From Fasciola hepatica (lineage: Eukaryota > Platyhelminthes > Trematoda > Plagiorchiida > Fasciolidae): a stretch of 64,000 nt of DNA. A model generated the notes under the pieces. The model did not search any database. It had not been told where the DNA came from and saw only the letters and a list, made by a program, of their open reading frames with translations. Positions 13,449-24,859 of the stretch are shown here, piece by piece (the first letter of the stretch is position 1; the number at the start of each line of letters is the position of its first letter). The position numbers and the translations under genes are program-made. The stretch covers positions 62,001-126,000 of the forward strand of contig CANUEZ040000205.1 of assembly GCA_948099385.1 (NCBI GenBank), read 5' to 3'.

Positions 13449-16400
13449 TTGTGGTTCGGGTGTTCTATTGACAATCGTTCACCCCAACCCTTGTACGTGT
13501 CCCCGTGTGGACTCGGTCCATGTGCATAGCTCCTGATTCCCTTAGGGGATCAAACAGCTGTACAGTACTTCCATAATTTTCAATGGTCAGTTCAGTGTTC
13601 AAGCTGCATGGAGAATCATATTATACAAATCTACTCTGCTACTGCTCAATTGCATTGTATCAGCAATTTGTGTTTATTGTTCATAAGGGAATGCCTTGGT
13701 TTTACTTAGGCCCATAAATGGAGAAGTGATGGAACATAGGATTGGATCGGTGTGCGAGAATTTGTTTCTCACCGTAAAAAGCCAATTTGAAAGCCGAAGC
13801 CAGTTTGGGGAGTGTGCTATATCATGTAGTTTAGATCTTGAACAAAGCGTTCAGAGCCATATCGGATAGCCTTGTGGTTCGGGTGTACTATTGACAATCG
13901 TTCACCCCAACCCTTGTGCGTGTCCCCGTGTGGACTCGGTCCATTTGCAATGCTCATGATTCCCTTAGTGGATCAAACAGCTGTACTGTGCTTCCATAAT
14001 ATTCAATGGTCAGTTCAGTGTTCAAGCTGCATGGAGAATCATATTATACAAATCTACTCTGCTACTGCTCAATTCCATTGTATCAGCAATTTCTGACGAT
14101 TGATCATATGGGAAAGCCTTGGTTTTACTTAGGCCCATAAATGGAGAAGTGATGGAACATAGGATTGGATCGGTGTGCGAGAATTTGTTTCTCACCGTGA
14201 GAAGCCAATTTTAAAGCCTAAGTCAGTTTGGGGAGTGTGATATATCATGTAGTGTAGATGTTGAACAAAGCGTTCAGAGCCACATGGGATAGCCTTGTGG
14301 TTCGGGTGTTCTATTGACAATCGTTCACCCCAACCCTTGTACGTGTCCCCGTGTGGACTCGGTCCATTTGCAATGCTCATGATTCCCTTAGGGGATCAAA
14401 CAGCTGTACAGTGCTTCCATCATTTTCAATGGTCAGTTCAGTGTTCAAGCTGCATGGAGAATCATATTATACAAATCTACTCTGCTACTGATCTATTGCA
14501 ATGTATGAGTAATTTGTGTGGATTGTTCATAAGGGATAGCCTTGGTTTTACTTAGGCCCATAAATGGAGAAGTGATGGAACATAGGATTGGATCGGTGTG
14601 CGAGAATTTGTTTCTCACCGTAAAAAGCCAATTTGAAAGCCGAAGCCAGTTTGGGGAGTGTGCTATATCATGTAGTGTAGATGTTGAACAAAGCGTTCAG
14701 AGCCATATCGGATAGCCTTGTGGTTCGGGTGTTCTATTGACAATCGTTCACCCCAACCCTTGTACGTGTCCCCGTGTGGACTCGGTCCATTTGCAATGCT
14801 CATGATTCCCTTAGGGGATCAAACAGCTGTACAGTGCTTCCATCATTTTCAATGGTCAGTTCAGTGTTCAAGCTGCATGGAGAATCATATTATACAAATC
14901 TACTCTGCTACTGCTCAATTGCATTGTATCAGCAATTTGTGTGGATTGTTCATAAAGGAAAGCCTTGGTTTTACTTAGGCCCATAAATGGAGAATTGATG
15001 GATTATAGGATTGGATCGGTGTGCGAGATTTTGGTTGTTACCGTTCAAAGCGAAAGCGAAAGCCGAAGCCAATTTGTGGAATGTGCTATATCATGTAGTG
15101 TATATGTTGAACAAAGCGTTCAGAGCCATATCGGATAGCCTTGTGGTTCGGGTGTTCTATTGACAATCGTTCACCCCAACCCTTGTACGTGTCCCCGTGT
15201 GGACTCGGTCCATTTGCAATGTTCATGATTCCCTTAGGGGATCAAACAGCTGTACAGTGCTTCCATAATTTTCAATGGTCAGTTCAGTGTTCAAGCTGCA
15301 TGGAGAATCATATTATACAAATCTACTCTGCTACTGCTCAATTGCATTGTATCAGCAATTTGTGTGGATTGTTCATAAGGGAATGCCTTGGTTTGACTTA
15401 GGCCCATAAATGGAGAAGTGATGGAACATAGGATTGGATCGGTGTGCGAGAATTTGTTTCTCACCGTAAGAAGCCAATTTGAAAGCCGAAGCCAGTTTGG
15501 GGAGTGTGCTATATCATGTAGTGTATATGTTGAACAAAGCGTTCGTAGCCATATGGGATAGCCTTGTGGTTCGGGTGTTCTATTGACAATCGTTCACCCC
15601 AACCCTTGTACGTGTCCCCGTGTGGACTCGGTCCATGTGCATAGCTCCTGATTCCCTTAGGGGATCAAACAGCTGTACAGTACTTCCATAATTTTCAATG
15701 GTCAGTTCAGTGTTCAAGCTGCATGGAGAATCATATTATACAAATCTACTCTGCTACTGCTCAATTGCATTGTATCAGCAATTTGTGTTTATTGTTCATA
15801 AGGGAATGCCTTGGTTTTACTTAGGCCCATAAATGGAGAAGTAATGGAACATAGGATTGGATCGGTGTGCGAGAATTTGTTTCTCACCGTAAAAAGCCAA
15901 TTTGAAAGCCGAAGCCAGTTTGGGGAGTGTGCTATATCATGTAGTTTAGATCTTGAACAAAGCGTTCAGAGCCATATCGGATAGCCTTGTGGTTCGGGTG
16001 TACTATTGACAATCGTTCACCCCAACCCTTGTAAGTGTCCCCGTGTGGACTCGGTCCATTTGCAATGCTCATGATTCCCTTAGTGGATCAAACAGCTGTA
16101 CTGTGCTTCCATAATATTCAATGGTCAGTTCAGTGTTCAAGCTGCATGGAGAATCATATTATACAAATCTACTCTGCTACTGCTCAATTCCATTGTATCA
16201 GCAATTTCTGACGATTGATCATATGGGAAAGCCTTGGTTTTACTTAGGCCCATAAATGGAGAAGTGATGGAACATAGGATTGGATCGGTGTGCGAGAATT
16301 TGTTTCTCACCGTGAGAAGCCAATTTTAAAGCCTAAGTCAGTTTGGGGAGTGTGCTATATCATGTAGTGTAGATGTTGAACAAAGCGTTCAGAGCCACAT

Positions 16401-17677
16401 GGGATAGCCTTGTGGTTCGGGTGTTCTATTGACAATCGTTCACCCCAACCCTTGTACGTGTCCCCGTGTGGACTCGGTCCATTTGCAATGCTCATGATTC
16501 CCTTAGGGGATCAAACAGCTGTACAGTGCTTCCATCATTTTCAATGGTCACTTCAGTGTTCAAGCTGCATGGAGAATCATATTATACAAATCTACTCTGC
16601 TACTGATCTATTGCAATGTATGAGTAATTTGTGTGGATTGTTCATAAGGGATAGCCTTGGTTTTACTTAGGCCCATAAATGGAGAAGTGATGGAACATAG
16701 GATTGGATCGGTGTGCGAGAATTTGTTTCTCACCGTAAAAAGCCAATTTGAAAGCCGAAGCCAGTTTGGGGAGTGTGCTATATCATGTAGTGTAGATGTT
16801 GAACAAAGCGTTCAGAGCCATATCGGATAGCCTTGTGGTTCGGGTGTTCTATTGACAATCGTTCACCCCAACCCTTGTACGTGTCCCCGTGTGGACTCGG
16901 TCCATTTGCAATGCTCATGATTCCCTTAGCGGATCAAACAGCTGTACAGTGCTTCCATAATTTGCAATGGTGCGTTCAGTGTTCAAGCTGCATGGAGAAT
17001 CATATTATACAAATCTACTCTGCTACTGCTCAATTGCATTGTATCAGCAATTTGTGTGGATTGTTCATAAAGGAAAGCCTTGGTTTAACTTAGGCCCATA
17101 AATGGAGAATTGATGGATTATAGGATTGGATCGGTGTGCGAGATTTTTTTGTTACCTTTCAAAGCGAAAGCGAAAGCCGAAGCCAATTTGTGGAATGTGC
17201 TATATCATGTAGTGTATATGTTGAACAAAGCGTTCAGAGCCATATCGGATAGCCTTGTGGTTCGGGTGTTCTATTGACAATCGTTCACCCCAACCCTTGT
17301 ACGTGTCCCCGTGTGGACTCGGTCCATTTGCAATGTTCATGATTCCCTTAGGGGATCAAACAGCTGTACAGTACTTCCATAATTTTCAATGGTCAGTTCA
17401 GTGTTCAAGCTGCATGGAGAATCATATTATACAAATCTACTCTGCTACTGCTCAATTGCATTGTATCAGCAATTTGTGTACATTGTTCATCAGCGAATGC
17501 CTTGGTTTTACTTAGGCCCATAAATGGAGAAGTGATGGAACATAGGATTGGATCGGTGTGCGAGAATTTGTTTCTCACCGTAAAAAGCCAATTTGAAAGC
17601 CGAAGCCAGTTTGGGGAGTGTGCTATATCATGTAGTGTATATGTTGAACAAAGCGTTCAGAGCCATATCGGATAGCC
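13449..17677 (+). repeat. Five-unit (2115-bp) duplication, U32-U41
   Basis: Units start at 13449, 13872, 14295, 14718, 15141, 15564, 15987, 16410, 16833 and 17255. U32/U37, U33/U38, U34/U39, U35/U40 are exactly 2115 apart and U36/U41 2114 apart. Shared private marks include CATGTGCATAGCTCC with AGTACTTCC (U32/U37), TAGTTTAGATCTTG (preceding U33/U38), an ATTTCTGACGATTGATC stop (U33/U38), and GGATTATAGG with a GCGAAAGCGAAAGCC block (ends of U35/U40). U40 lost one base (422 bp) inside the T-run at 17145. U32 also matches U24 at 10066, so this unit exists three times. Confidence 0.85.
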
Positions 17678-19791
17678 TTGTGGTTCGGGTGTTCTATTGA
17701 CAATCGTTCACCCCAACCCTTGTAAGTGTCCCCGTGTGGACTCGGTCCATTTGCAATGCTCATGGTTCCCTTAGGGGATCAAACAGCTGTACAGTGCTTC
17801 CATAATTTTCAATGGTCAGTTCAGTTTTCACGCTGCTTGGAGAATCATATTATACAAATCTACTCTGCTACTGCTCAATTGCATTGTATAAGCAATTAGT
17901 GTGGATTGTTCATGAGGGAATGCCTTGGTTTTACTTAGGCCCATAAATGGAGAAATAATGGAACATAGGATTGGATCGGTGTGCGAGAATTTGGTTCTCA
18001 CCGTAAAAAGCCAATTTGAAAGCCGAAACCATTTTGGGGAGTGTGCTATATCATGTAGTGTATATGTTGAACAAAGCGTTCAGAGCCATATTGGATAGCC
18101 TTGTGGTTCGGGTGTTCTATTGACAATCGTTCACCCCAACCCTTGTACGTGTCCCCGTGTGGACTCGGTCCATTTGCAATGCTCATGATTCCCTTAAGGG
18201 ATCAAACAGCTGTACAGTGCTTCCATAATTTTCAATGGTCAGTTCAGTGTTCAAGCTGCATGGAGAATCATATTATACAAATCTAATCTGCTACTGCTCA
18301 ATTGCATTGTATCAGCAATTTGTGTGGATTGTTCATAAGGGAATGCCTTGGTTTTACTTAGGCCCATAAATGGAGAAGTGATGGAACATAGGATTGGATC
18401 GGTGTGCGAGAATTTGGTTCTCACCTTAAAAAGCCAATTTGAAAGCCGAAGCCAGTTTGGGGAGTGTGCTATATCATGTAGTGTATATGTTGAACAAAGC
18501 GTTCAGAGTCATATCGGATAGCCTTGTGGTTCGGGTGTTCTATTGACAATCGTTCACCCCAACCCTTGTACGTGTCCCCGTGTGGACTCGGTCCATTTGC
18601 ATTGCTCATGATTCCCTTAGCGGATCAAACAGCTGTACAGTGCTTCCATAATTTTCAATGGTCAGTTCAGTGTTCAAGCTGCTTGGAGAATCATATTATA
18701 CAAATCTACTCTGCTACTGCTCAATTGCATTGTATCAGCAATTTGTGTCGATTGATCATATGGGAATGCCTTGGTTTTACTTAGGCCCATAAATGGAGAA
18801 GTGATGGAACATAGGATTGGATCGGTGTGCGAGAATTTGGTTCTCACCGTAAAAAGCCAATTTGAAAGCCGAAGCCAGTTTGGGGAGTGTGCTATATCAT
18901 GTAGTGTATATGTTGAACAAAGCGTTCAGAGCCATATCGGATAGCCTTGTGGTTCGGGTGTTCTATTGACAATCGTTCACCCCAACCCTTGTACGTGTCC
19001 CCGTGTGGACTCGGTCCATTTGCATTGCTCCTGATTCCCTTAGGGGATCAAACAGCTGTACAGTGCTTCCATAATTTTCAATGGTCAGTTCAGTGTTCAA
19101 GCTGCATGGAGAATCATATTATACAAATCTACTCTGCTACTGCTCAATTGCATTGTATCAGCAATTTGTGTGGATTGTTCATGAGGGATGTACTTGGTTT
19201 TACTTAGGCCCATAAATGGAGAAGTGATGGAACACAGGATTGGATCGGTGTGCGAGAATTTGGTTCTCACCGTCAAAAGCCAATTTGAAAGCCGAAGCCA
19301 GTTTGGGGAGTGTGCTATATCATGTAGTGTATATGTTGAACAAAGCGTTCAGAGCCATATGGGATAGCCTTGTGGTTCGGGTGTTCTATTGACAATCGTT
19401 CACCCCAACCCTTGTACGTGTCCCCGTGTGGACTCGGTCCATTTGCAATGCTCCTGATACCCTTAGGGGATCAAACAGCTGTACAGTGCTTCCATAATTT
19501 TCAATGGTCAGTTCAGTGTTCAAGCTGCATGCAGAATCATATTATACAAATCTACTCTGCTACTGCTCAATTGCATTGTATCAGCAATTTGTGTCGATTG
19601 ATCATATGGGAATGCCTTGGTTTTACTTAGGCCCATAAATGGAGAAGTGATGGAACATAGGATTGGATCGGTGTGCGAGAATTTGTTTCTCACCGTAAAA
19701 ACCAATTTGAAAGCCGAAGTCAATTTGGAGAGTGTGCTATATCATGTAGTGTATATGTTGAACAAAGCGTTCAGAGCCATATCGGATAGCC
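17678..19791 (+). repeat. Satellite units U42-U46
   Basis: Units start at 17678, 18101, 18524, 18947 and 19370. U44 and U46, two units apart, share GTGTCGATTGATCATATGGG. U45 (18947) has the CATTGCTCCTG and ATGAGGGATGTAC blocks otherwise seen in U22 and U30, so this stretch mixes variants from the left domain. U43 has the in-frame TAA in AAATCTAATCTG. U46 is 422 bp, lacking one base in GTAAAAACC near 19697. Confidence 0.8.
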
Positions 19792-20636
19792 TTGTGGTTC
19801 GGGTGTTCTATTGACAATCGTTCACCCCAACCCTTGTACGTGTCCCCGTGTGGACTCGGTCCATTTGCAATGCTCATGATTCCCTTAAGGGATCAAACAT
19901 CTGTACAGTGCTTCCATCATTTTCAATGGTCAGTTCAGTGTTCAAGCTGCATGGAGAATCATATTATACAAATCTAATCTGCTACTGCTCAATTGCATTG
20001 TATCAGCAATTTGTGTGGATTGATCATATGGGAATGCCTTGGTTTTACTTAGGCCCATAAATGGAGAAGTGATGGAACATAGGATTGGATCGGTGTGCGA
20101 GAATTTGGTTCTCACCGTAAAAAGCCAATTTGAAAGCCGAAGCCAGTTTGGGGAGTGTGCTATATCATGTAGTGTATATGTTGAACAAAGCGTTCAGAGC
20201 CATATCGGATAGCCTTGTGGTTCGGGTGTTCTATTGACAATCGTTCACCCCAACCCTTGTACGTGTCCCCGTGTGGACTCGGTCCATTTGCATTGCCCCT
20301 GATTCCCTTAGGGGATCAAACAGCTGTACAGTGCTTCCATAATTTTCAATGGTCAGTTCAGTGTTCAAGCTGCATGGAGAATCATATTATACAAATATAC
20401 TCTGCTACTGTTCAATTGCCGTGTATCCGCAATTTGTGTGGACTGTTCTTAAGGGAATGCCTTGGTTTTACTTAGGCCCATAAATGGAGAAGTGATGGAA
20501 CATAGGATTGGATCGGTGTGCGAGAATTTGTTTCTCACCGTAAAAACCAATTTGAAAGCCGAAGTCAATTTGGAGAGTGTGCTATATCATGTAGTGTATA
20601 TGTTGAACAAAGCGTTCAGAGCCATATCGGATAGCC
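19792..20636 (+). repeat. 845-bp dimer, first copy (U47-U48)
   Basis: Units start at 19792 and 20215. The stretch from about 19610 to 20455 repeats almost unchanged 845 bases later, including rare marks such as TTAAGGGATC, GTAAAAACCAATTTG, CATTGCCCCTG, ACAAATATAC and TTGCCGTGTATCCGC. Such near-identity over 845 bases, in an array where neighbours normally differ by a few percent, marks a recent duplication or recent homogenisation. Confidence 0.88.
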
Positions 20637-21481
20637 TTGTGGTTCGGGTGTTCTATTGACAATCGTTCACCCCAACCCTTGTACGTGTCCCCGTGTGGAC
20701 TCGGTCCATTTGCAATGCTCATGATTCCCTTAAGGGATCAAACATCTGTACAGTGCTTCCATCATTTTCAATGGTCAGTTCAGTGTTCAAGCTGCATGGA
20801 GAATCATATTATACAAATCTAATCTGCTACTGCTCAATTGCATTGTATCAGCAATTTGTGTGGATTGATCATATGGGAATGCCTTGGTTTTACTTAGGCC
20901 CATAAATGGAGAAGTGATGGAACATAGGATTGGATCGGTGTGCGAGAATTTTGTTCTCACCGTAAAAAGCCAATTTGAAAGCCGAAGCCAGTTTGGGGAG
21001 TGTGCTATATCATGTAGTGTATATGTTGAACAAAGCGTTCAGAGCCATATCGGATAGCCTTGTGGTTCGGGTGTTCTATTGACAATCGTTCACCCCAACC
21101 CTTGTACGTGTCCCCGTGTGGACTCGGTCCATTTGCATTGCCCCTGATTCCCTTAGGGGATCAAACAGCTGTACAGTGCTTCCATAATTTTCAATGGTCA
21201 GTTCAGTGTTCAAGCTGCATGGAGAATCATATTATACAAATATACTCTGCTACTGTTCAATTGCCGTGTATCCGCAATTTGTGTGGACTGTTCTTAAGGG
21301 AATGCCTTGGTTTTACTTAGGCCCATAAATGGAGAAGTGATGGAATATAGGATTGGATCGGTGTGCGAGAATTTGGTTCTCACCGTAAAAAGCCAATTTA
21401 AAGCCGAAGCCAGTTTGGGGAATGTGCTATATCATGTAACGTATATGATGAACAAAGCGTTCAGTTCCATTTCGGATAGCC
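20637..21481 (+). repeat. 845-bp dimer, second copy (U49-U50)
   Basis: Units start at 20637 and 21060. It matches 19792-20636; the only differences I noticed are at 20946-20951 (ATTTTGTT versus ATTTGGTT) and, at the tail of U50, a change to GGAATATAGG and a divergent CATGTAACGTATATGATG end followed by TTCCATTTCGG. The shared block therefore ends near 21340. Confidence 0.88.
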
Positions 21482-22350
21482 TTGTGGTTCGGATGTTCTA
21501 TTGACAGTCGTTCACTCCAACCCTTGTACGTGTCCCCGTGTGGACTCGGTCCATTTGCAATGCTCATGATTCCCTTAGGGGATCAAACAGCTGTACAGTG
21601 CTTCCATAATTTTCAATGGTCAGTTCAGTGTTCAAGCTGCATGGAGAATCATATTATACAAATCTACTCTGCTACTGCTCAATTGCATTGTATCAGCAAT
21701 TTGTGTGGATTGTTCGTTAGGAACGACCTTGGTTCAATTTGGTTACCTAATTGTAGAAGTGATGGAACATAGGATTGGATCGGTGTGCGAGAATTTGGTT
21801 CTCACCGTAAAAAGCCAATTTGAAAGCCGAAGCCAGTTTGGGGAGTGTGCTATATCATGTAGTGTATATGTTGAACAAAGCGTTCAGAGCCATATCGGAT
21901 AGCCTTGTGGTTCGGGTGTTCTATTGACAATCGTTCACCCCAACCCTTGTACGTGTCCCCGTGTGGACTCGGTCCATTTGCAATGCTCATGATTCCCTTA
22001 GCGGATCAAACAGCTGTACAGTGCTTCCATAATTTTCAATGGTCAGTTCAGTGTTCAAGCTGCATGGAGAATCATATTATACAAATCTACTCTGCTACTG
22101 CTCAATTGCATTGTATCAGCAATTTGTGTGGATTGTTCATAAGGGAATGCCTTGGTTTTACTTAGGCCCATAAATGGAGAAGTGATGGAACATAGGATTG
22201 GATCGGTGTGCGAGAATTTGTTTCTCACCGTAAAAAGCCAATTTGAAAGCCGAAGCCAGTTTGGGGAGTGTGCTATATCATGTAGTGTAGATGTTGAACA
22301 AAGCGTTCAGAGCCATATCGGATAGCCTTGTGGTTCGGGTGTTCTATTGA

Positions 22351-22415
22351 CAATCGTTCACCCCAACCCTTGTACGTGTCCCCGTGTGGACTCGGTCCAT
22401 TTGCAATGCTCATGA
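22351..22415 (+). other. Conserved core of the monomer (U53 copy)
   Basis: Monomer positions 24-88, from the CAATCGTTCACCCC segment through the CTCATGATTCCC segment, change least between units, while positions 98-260 vary much more. The core holds the dyad TGGAC-TCG-GTCCA and five of the eleven CpG sites counted in the monomer fall in or beside it. Conserved boxes in other satellites are sometimes protein-binding sites (the CENP-B box of primate alpha satellite is the known example). That this one binds anything is inference; it does not match the CENP-B box consensus. Confidence 0.5.
22387..22399. other. Inverted repeat TGGAC-TCG-GTCCA (U53 copy)
   Basis: Five-base perfect arms around a three-base loop, present in most units at monomer positions 60-72. 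It is broken by known subfamily changes: GGATTCGG units (26129, 28239, 48957, 51072), CTCGATCC units (27816, 28657, 48534, 49803, 50649, 51490) and CGGTGCAT units (45573, 45996, 46842, 55720). Function unknown; short enough to be chance. Confidence 0.5.
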
Positions 22416-22436
22416 TTCCCTTAGGGGATCAAACAG

Positions 22437-22444
22437 CTGTACAG
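22437..22444. other. Palindrome CTGTACAG (U53 copy)
   Basis: An eight-base perfect palindrome at monomer positions 110-117, kept in nearly all units whether preceded by ACAG or ACAT. It contains the second of two GTAC tetramers per monomer, so a GTAC-cutting enzyme should release a regular ladder. Units 33309, 56142 and 56987 have TGTAGAG instead, which destroys it. Confidence 0.6.
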
Positions 22445-22634
22445 TGCTTCCATAATTTTCAATGGTCAGTTCAGTGTTCAAGCTGCATGGAGAATCATAT
22501 TAAACAAATCTACTCTGCTACTGCTCAATTGCATTGTATCAGCAATTTGTGTGGATTGTTCATAAGGGAATGCCTTGGTTTTACTTAGGCCCATAAATGG
22601 AGAAGTGATGGAACATAGGATTGGATCGGTGTGC

Positions 22635-22649
22635 GAGAATTTGTTTCTC
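22635..22649. other. Inverted repeat GAGAA-N5-TTCTC (U53 copy)
   Basis: Five-base arms with a five-base loop at monomer positions 308-322. Most units keep it, with loop TTTGG or TTTGT. It is lost where the GTTGTTACC block replaces the right arm (U0, U5, U9, U35, U40) and in the unusual segments at 23056 and 37005. Role unknown. Confidence 0.5.
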
Positions 22650-23594
22650 ACCGTAAAAAGCCAATTTGAAAGCCGAAGCCAGTTTGGGGAGTGTGCTATA
22701 TCATGTAGTGTATATGTTGAACAAAGCGTTCAGAGCCATATCGGATAGCCTTGTGTTTCGGGTGTTCTATTGACAATCGTTCACCCCAACCCTTGTACGT
22801 GTCCCCGTGTGGACTCGGTCCATTTGCAATGCTCATGATTCCCTTAGCGGATCAAACATCTGTACAGTGCTTCCATAATTTGCAATGGTGCGTTCAGTGT
22901 TCAAGCTGCATGGAGAATCATATTATACAAATCTACTCCGCTAATGCTCAATTGCAATTTATCAGCAATTTGTGTTGAATGTTCATAAGGGAATGCCTTG
23001 GTTTTACTTAGGCCCATAAATAGAGAAGTGATGGAACAATGGATTGGATGGGTGTGCGACAAATCTTATCCGACCGGTAGATGCCAATTTAAAGCCGAAG
23101 CCAGTTTGGGGAATGTGCTATATCATGTAGTGCATATGATGAAAAAAGCGTTCAGTTCCATTTCGGATAGCCTCGTGGTTCGGATGTTCTATTGACAGTC
23201 GTTCACCCCAACCCTTGTACGTGTCCCCGTGTGGACTCGGTCCATTTGCAATGCTCATGATTCCCTTAGGGGATCAAACAGCTGTACAGTGCTTCCATAA
23301 TTTTCAATGGTCAGTTCAGTGTTCAAGCTGCATGGAGAATCATAATATAGAAACCTACTCTGCTACTGCTCAATTGCATTGTATCAGCAATTTGTGTGGA
23401 TTGATCATTAGGAACGACCTTGGTTCAAATTAGTAACCTAATTGGAGAAGTGATGGAACATAGGATTGGATCGGTGTGCGAGAATTTGTTTCGCACCGTA
23501 AGAAGCCAATTTGAAAGCCGAAGCCTTTTGGGGAGTGTGCTATATTATGTAGTGTATATGTTGAACAAAGCGTTGAGAGCCATATCGGATAGCC

Positions 23595-24438
23595 TTGTGG
23601 TTCGGGTGTTCTATTGACAATCGTTCACCCCAACCCTTGTACGTGTCCCCGTGTGGACTCGGTCCATGTGCAATGCTCATGATTCCCTTAGCGGATCAAA
23701 CAGCTGTACAGTGCTTCCAGAATTTTCAATGGTCACTTCAGTGTTCAAGCTGCATGGAGAATCATATTATACAAATCTACTCTGCTACTGCTCAATTGCA
23801 TTGTATCAGCAATTTGTGTAGATTTTTCATAAGGGAATGCCTTGGTTGAACTTAGGCCCATAAATGGAGAAGTGATGGAACATAGGATTGGATCGGTGTG
23901 CGAGAATTTGTTCTCACCGTGAAAAGCCAATTTGAAAGCCGAAGCCAGATGGGGAGTGTGCTATATCATGTAGTGTATATGTTGAACAAAGCGTTGAGAG
24001 CCATATCGGATAGCCTTGTGGTTCGGGTGTTCTATTGACAATCGTTCACCCCAACCCTTGTACGTGTCCCCGTGTGGACTCGGTCCATGTGCAATGCTCA
24101 TGATTCCCTTAGCGGATCAAACAGCTGTACAGTGCTTCCAGAATTTTCAATGGTCACTTCAGTGTTCAAGCTGCATGGAGAATCATATTATACAAATCTA
24201 CTCTGCTACTGCTCAATTGCATTGTATCAGCAATTTGTGTAGATTTTTCATAAGGGAATGCCTTGGTTGAAATTAGGCCCATAAATGGAGAAGTGATGGA
24301 ACATAGGATTGGATCGGTGTGCGAGAATTTGGTTCTCACCGTAAAAAGCCAATTTGAAAGCCGAAGGCAATTTGGGGAAAGTGCTATATCATGAACGTTA
24401 TACAATGAACAAAGACTTCAGACCCATATCTGATAGTC
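23595..24438 (+). repeat. Single-unit tandem duplication (421-bp step), U56-U57
   Basis: U56 and U57 begin 421 bases apart and share CATGTGCAATGC, GTAGATTTTTCATAAGG and GCCTTGGTTGAA, a combination found nowhere else in the window. They are nearly identical for the first 280 bases, then separate: U56 lacks a T in TTTGTTCTC and has GCCAGATGGGG, while U57 passes into the divergent block. The duplication must be recent relative to the rest of the array. Confidence 0.85.
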
Positions 24439-24690
24439 CTGTGGTTCGGGTGTTCTATTGACAATGGTTCACCCCAACCATTGCACGTGTCCCCGTGTGG
24501 ACTCGGTCCATTTGCAATGCTCATGATTCCCTTAGGGGATTAAACAGCTTTACATTGCTTCCATATTTTGCAATGGTCAGTTCAGTGTTCAAGCTGCATG
24601 GAGAATCATATTATACAAATCTACTCTGCTACTGCTCATTTGCATTGTATCAGTAATTTGTGTGGATTGTTCATAAGGGAATTACTTGTT

Positions 24691-24724
24691 TCTGCTTAGA
24701 AAATGAAAGGAGAATTGATGAACA
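24691..24724 (+). repeat. Alternative linker AAAATGAAAGGAGA (U58; others listed)
   Basis: After the TAG at the end of the common frame, this unit has AAAATGAAAGGAGAATTGATG in place of GCCCATAAATGGAGAAGTGATGG. Depending on the right end this removes one or two bases, which explains several short units. Other copies start near 33147 (U78), 33992 (U80), 35261 (U83), 45412 (U107), 55981 (U132), 56825 (U134), 57671 (U136) and 58940 (U139), with a relative in U104 at 44146. It opens a 94-codon frame across the linker in U80, U83, U107, U136 and U139. Confidence 0.8.
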
Positions 24725-24859
24725 TAGGATTGGATCGGTGTGCGAGAATTTTGTTCTCACCGTAAAAAGCCAATTTGAAAGCCGAAGCCAGTTTGGGGAG
24801 TGTGCTATATCATGTAGTGTATATGTTGAACAAAGCGTTCAGAGCCATATCGGATAGCC

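Larger units (their letters stand above)
21482..22750 (+). repeat. Satellite units U51-U53
   Basis: Units start at 21482, 21905 and 22328. U51 is unusual: GACAGTCG and CACTCCAACC at its start, and a replaced linker region (about 21717-21760, with GGAACGACC and GGTTACCTAATTG) that removes the normal TAG, so the reading frame runs on. U55 (23173) carries the same linker class. U52 and U53 are close to the consensus. Confidence 0.85.
22328..22750 (+). repeat. U53, reference monomer with internal map
   Basis: This unit is close to the consensus (one private change, T to A, at monomer position 176) and is used here to number positions 1-423. Positions 24-88 are the best conserved part of the array. 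Position 45 starts a GTAC; 60-72 is the dyad TGGAC-TCG-GTCCA; 110-117 is the palindrome CTGTACAG; 164-182 is an AT-rich indel hotspot; 199-204 is CAATTG. Positions 259-261 are the TAG ending the commonest reading frame; 262-290 is the linker that exists in two main versions; 308-322 is a GAGAA/TTCTC inverted repeat with a five-base loop; 313-348 can be replaced by a GCGAAAGC-type block. Frequently variable bases are 98 (G/C/T), 109 (G/T), 142 (G/C), 317 (G/T) and 386 (T/G). There are 11 CpG sites. Confidence 0.9.
22751..24859 (+). repeat. Divergent island, U54-U58
   Basis: Units start at 22751, 23173, 23595, 24016 and 24439. The end of U54 (about 23031-23170) is strongly altered, with GACCGGTAG where TCACCGTAA is expected. 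U55 has the GGAACGACC linker. U57 ends in a very altered stretch (24366-24435, with GAACGTTATACAATG), and the anchor of U58 reads CCTGTGGTTCGG. U58 has many private changes and the AAAATGAAAGGAGA linker at 24699. Lengths are 422, 422, 421, 423 and 421. Confidence 0.85.

Noticed and set aside
17141..17160. T-run near 17144 as a polymerase III or rho-independent terminator
   Set aside because: It is a local change within the GTTGTTACC block of U40 with no preceding stem and no transcription unit.
19792..21481. Treating the array as a clean higher-order repeat of one fixed order
   Set aside because: Spacings of 1, 2, 4, 5, 6, 7, 8, 20 and about 49-56 units all occur locally, and none spans the window. 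The structure is a mosaic.
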